64,000 nucleotides of DNA from Otis tarda (taxonomy: Eukaryota; Chordata; Aves; Otidiformes; Otididae). The notes beneath the pieces are model-generated. The model had not been told where the DNA came from. It saw only the letters and a list, made by a program, of their open reading frames with translations, and searched no databases. Every line of letters starts with the position of its first letter. The first letter of the stretch is position 1. The DNA lies in the NCBI GenBank assembly GCA_026413225.1, contig CM048591.1, positions 42,023,803 to 42,087,802 of the forward strand. Reading direction: 5' to 3'. The translations under genes and the position numbers were made by a program. Below are positions 63,849 to 64,000 of the stretch, in pieces.

Positions 63849-64000
63849 AACATGCTGGCAGATTTCTTGCTTCCTAGAGGGCTTAAAAACCCTCAGTGAC
63901 ATAACTGTCCCTTTGCAAGGCACAAGATGTATCTATGTGTAACTGAGGGTTTCTGCATAACAGTGTTGCAGAAAGGGATCACTTCATTCTACTTCTGCTT

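Larger units (their letters stand above)
59491..64000. other. Right-end unique DNA with one exon-like ORF
   Basis: About 4.5 kb, less AT-extreme than the rest, especially 62880-63540. It holds the exon-like - strand ORF (60925-61161) and its possible poly(A) signal, a CCACAG microsatellite (62379-62398) and an AT-rich inverted repeat (63802-63848). ORFs at 59867-60229, 61585-62018 and 63337-63543 were inspected and show nothing recognisable. Confidence 0.6.

Noticed and set aside
1..64000. Dozens of 60-136 codon open frames on both strands
   Set aside because: With AT-rich DNA a rough estimate is that about 6-7% of random codons are stops. That predicts around twenty chance ORFs of about 88 codons or more and about one of 136 in 128 kb of strand, close to what is seen. 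Length alone therefore supports no gene.
1..64000. tRNA, rRNA, CRISPR, operon or phage features
   Set aside because: None seen on reading; base composition, CR1 and LTR content identify vertebrate nuclear DNA. A tRNAscan or Infernal run would be the decisive check for small RNAs.

Overview
This window is eukaryotic nuclear DNA from a bird. The identification rests on CR1 (chicken repeat 1) non-LTR retrotransposons. I recognise 14 pieces (8 on the + strand, 6 on the - strand), about 8.4 kb or 13% of the window. They carry the avian CR1 3' end: the GGTTGGACTAGATGACC block, the CCCTTCCAAC block and a tail of ATTCTATG octamers. The sequence between repeats is AT-rich and densely stopped in all frames, as in an intergenic desert or a very long intron. 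There is no bacterial-style coding, operon, CRISPR array, tRNA or rRNA.

Layout. 1-9.6 kb is AT-rich DNA with a CR1 tail at the left edge, a 60-bp tandem duplication and a short CR1 next to an A/T-rich tract. 9.65-10.3 kb is an internally deleted CR1 of a second 3'-end type. 10.3-23.8 kb is mostly unique; it holds a GC-richer stretch (11.5-12.7 kb), several weak exon-like ORFs on the - strand and an LTR-like block (16.26-16.72 kb). 23.8-25.4 kb is a young, nearly readable CR1 with all three core reverse transcriptase motifs. 25.4-31 kb is unique. 31.0-33.9 kb is the longest CR1, with endonuclease and reverse transcriptase domains, followed within 0.8 kb by two more CR1 ends and an avian ERV-type LTR piece. 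36.5-37.3 kb is a sibling of the 23.8-kb copy. CR1 pieces at 39.0, 41.2, 44.7, 48.7, 55.8 and 59.3 kb are separated by unique DNA. The right end (59.5-64 kb) contains the most exon-like - strand ORF (60.9-61.2 kb), with a poly(A) signal downstream.

How the parts relate. Apart from CR1 relics I cannot name any protein-coding gene. All CR1 ORF2 copies are broken by stops, frameshifts or truncation, so none should be autonomous. Chance alone explains the number of 60-130 codon ORFs at this base composition, so such ORFs are not called genes. I found no convincing new biological system. The points most worth a second look are the uneven divergence of two sibling CR1 copies (possible gene conversion), a shared ORF-breaking duplication, a microhomology deletion, a pentanucleotide expansion seeded from a CR1 tail, and a few exon-like segments.
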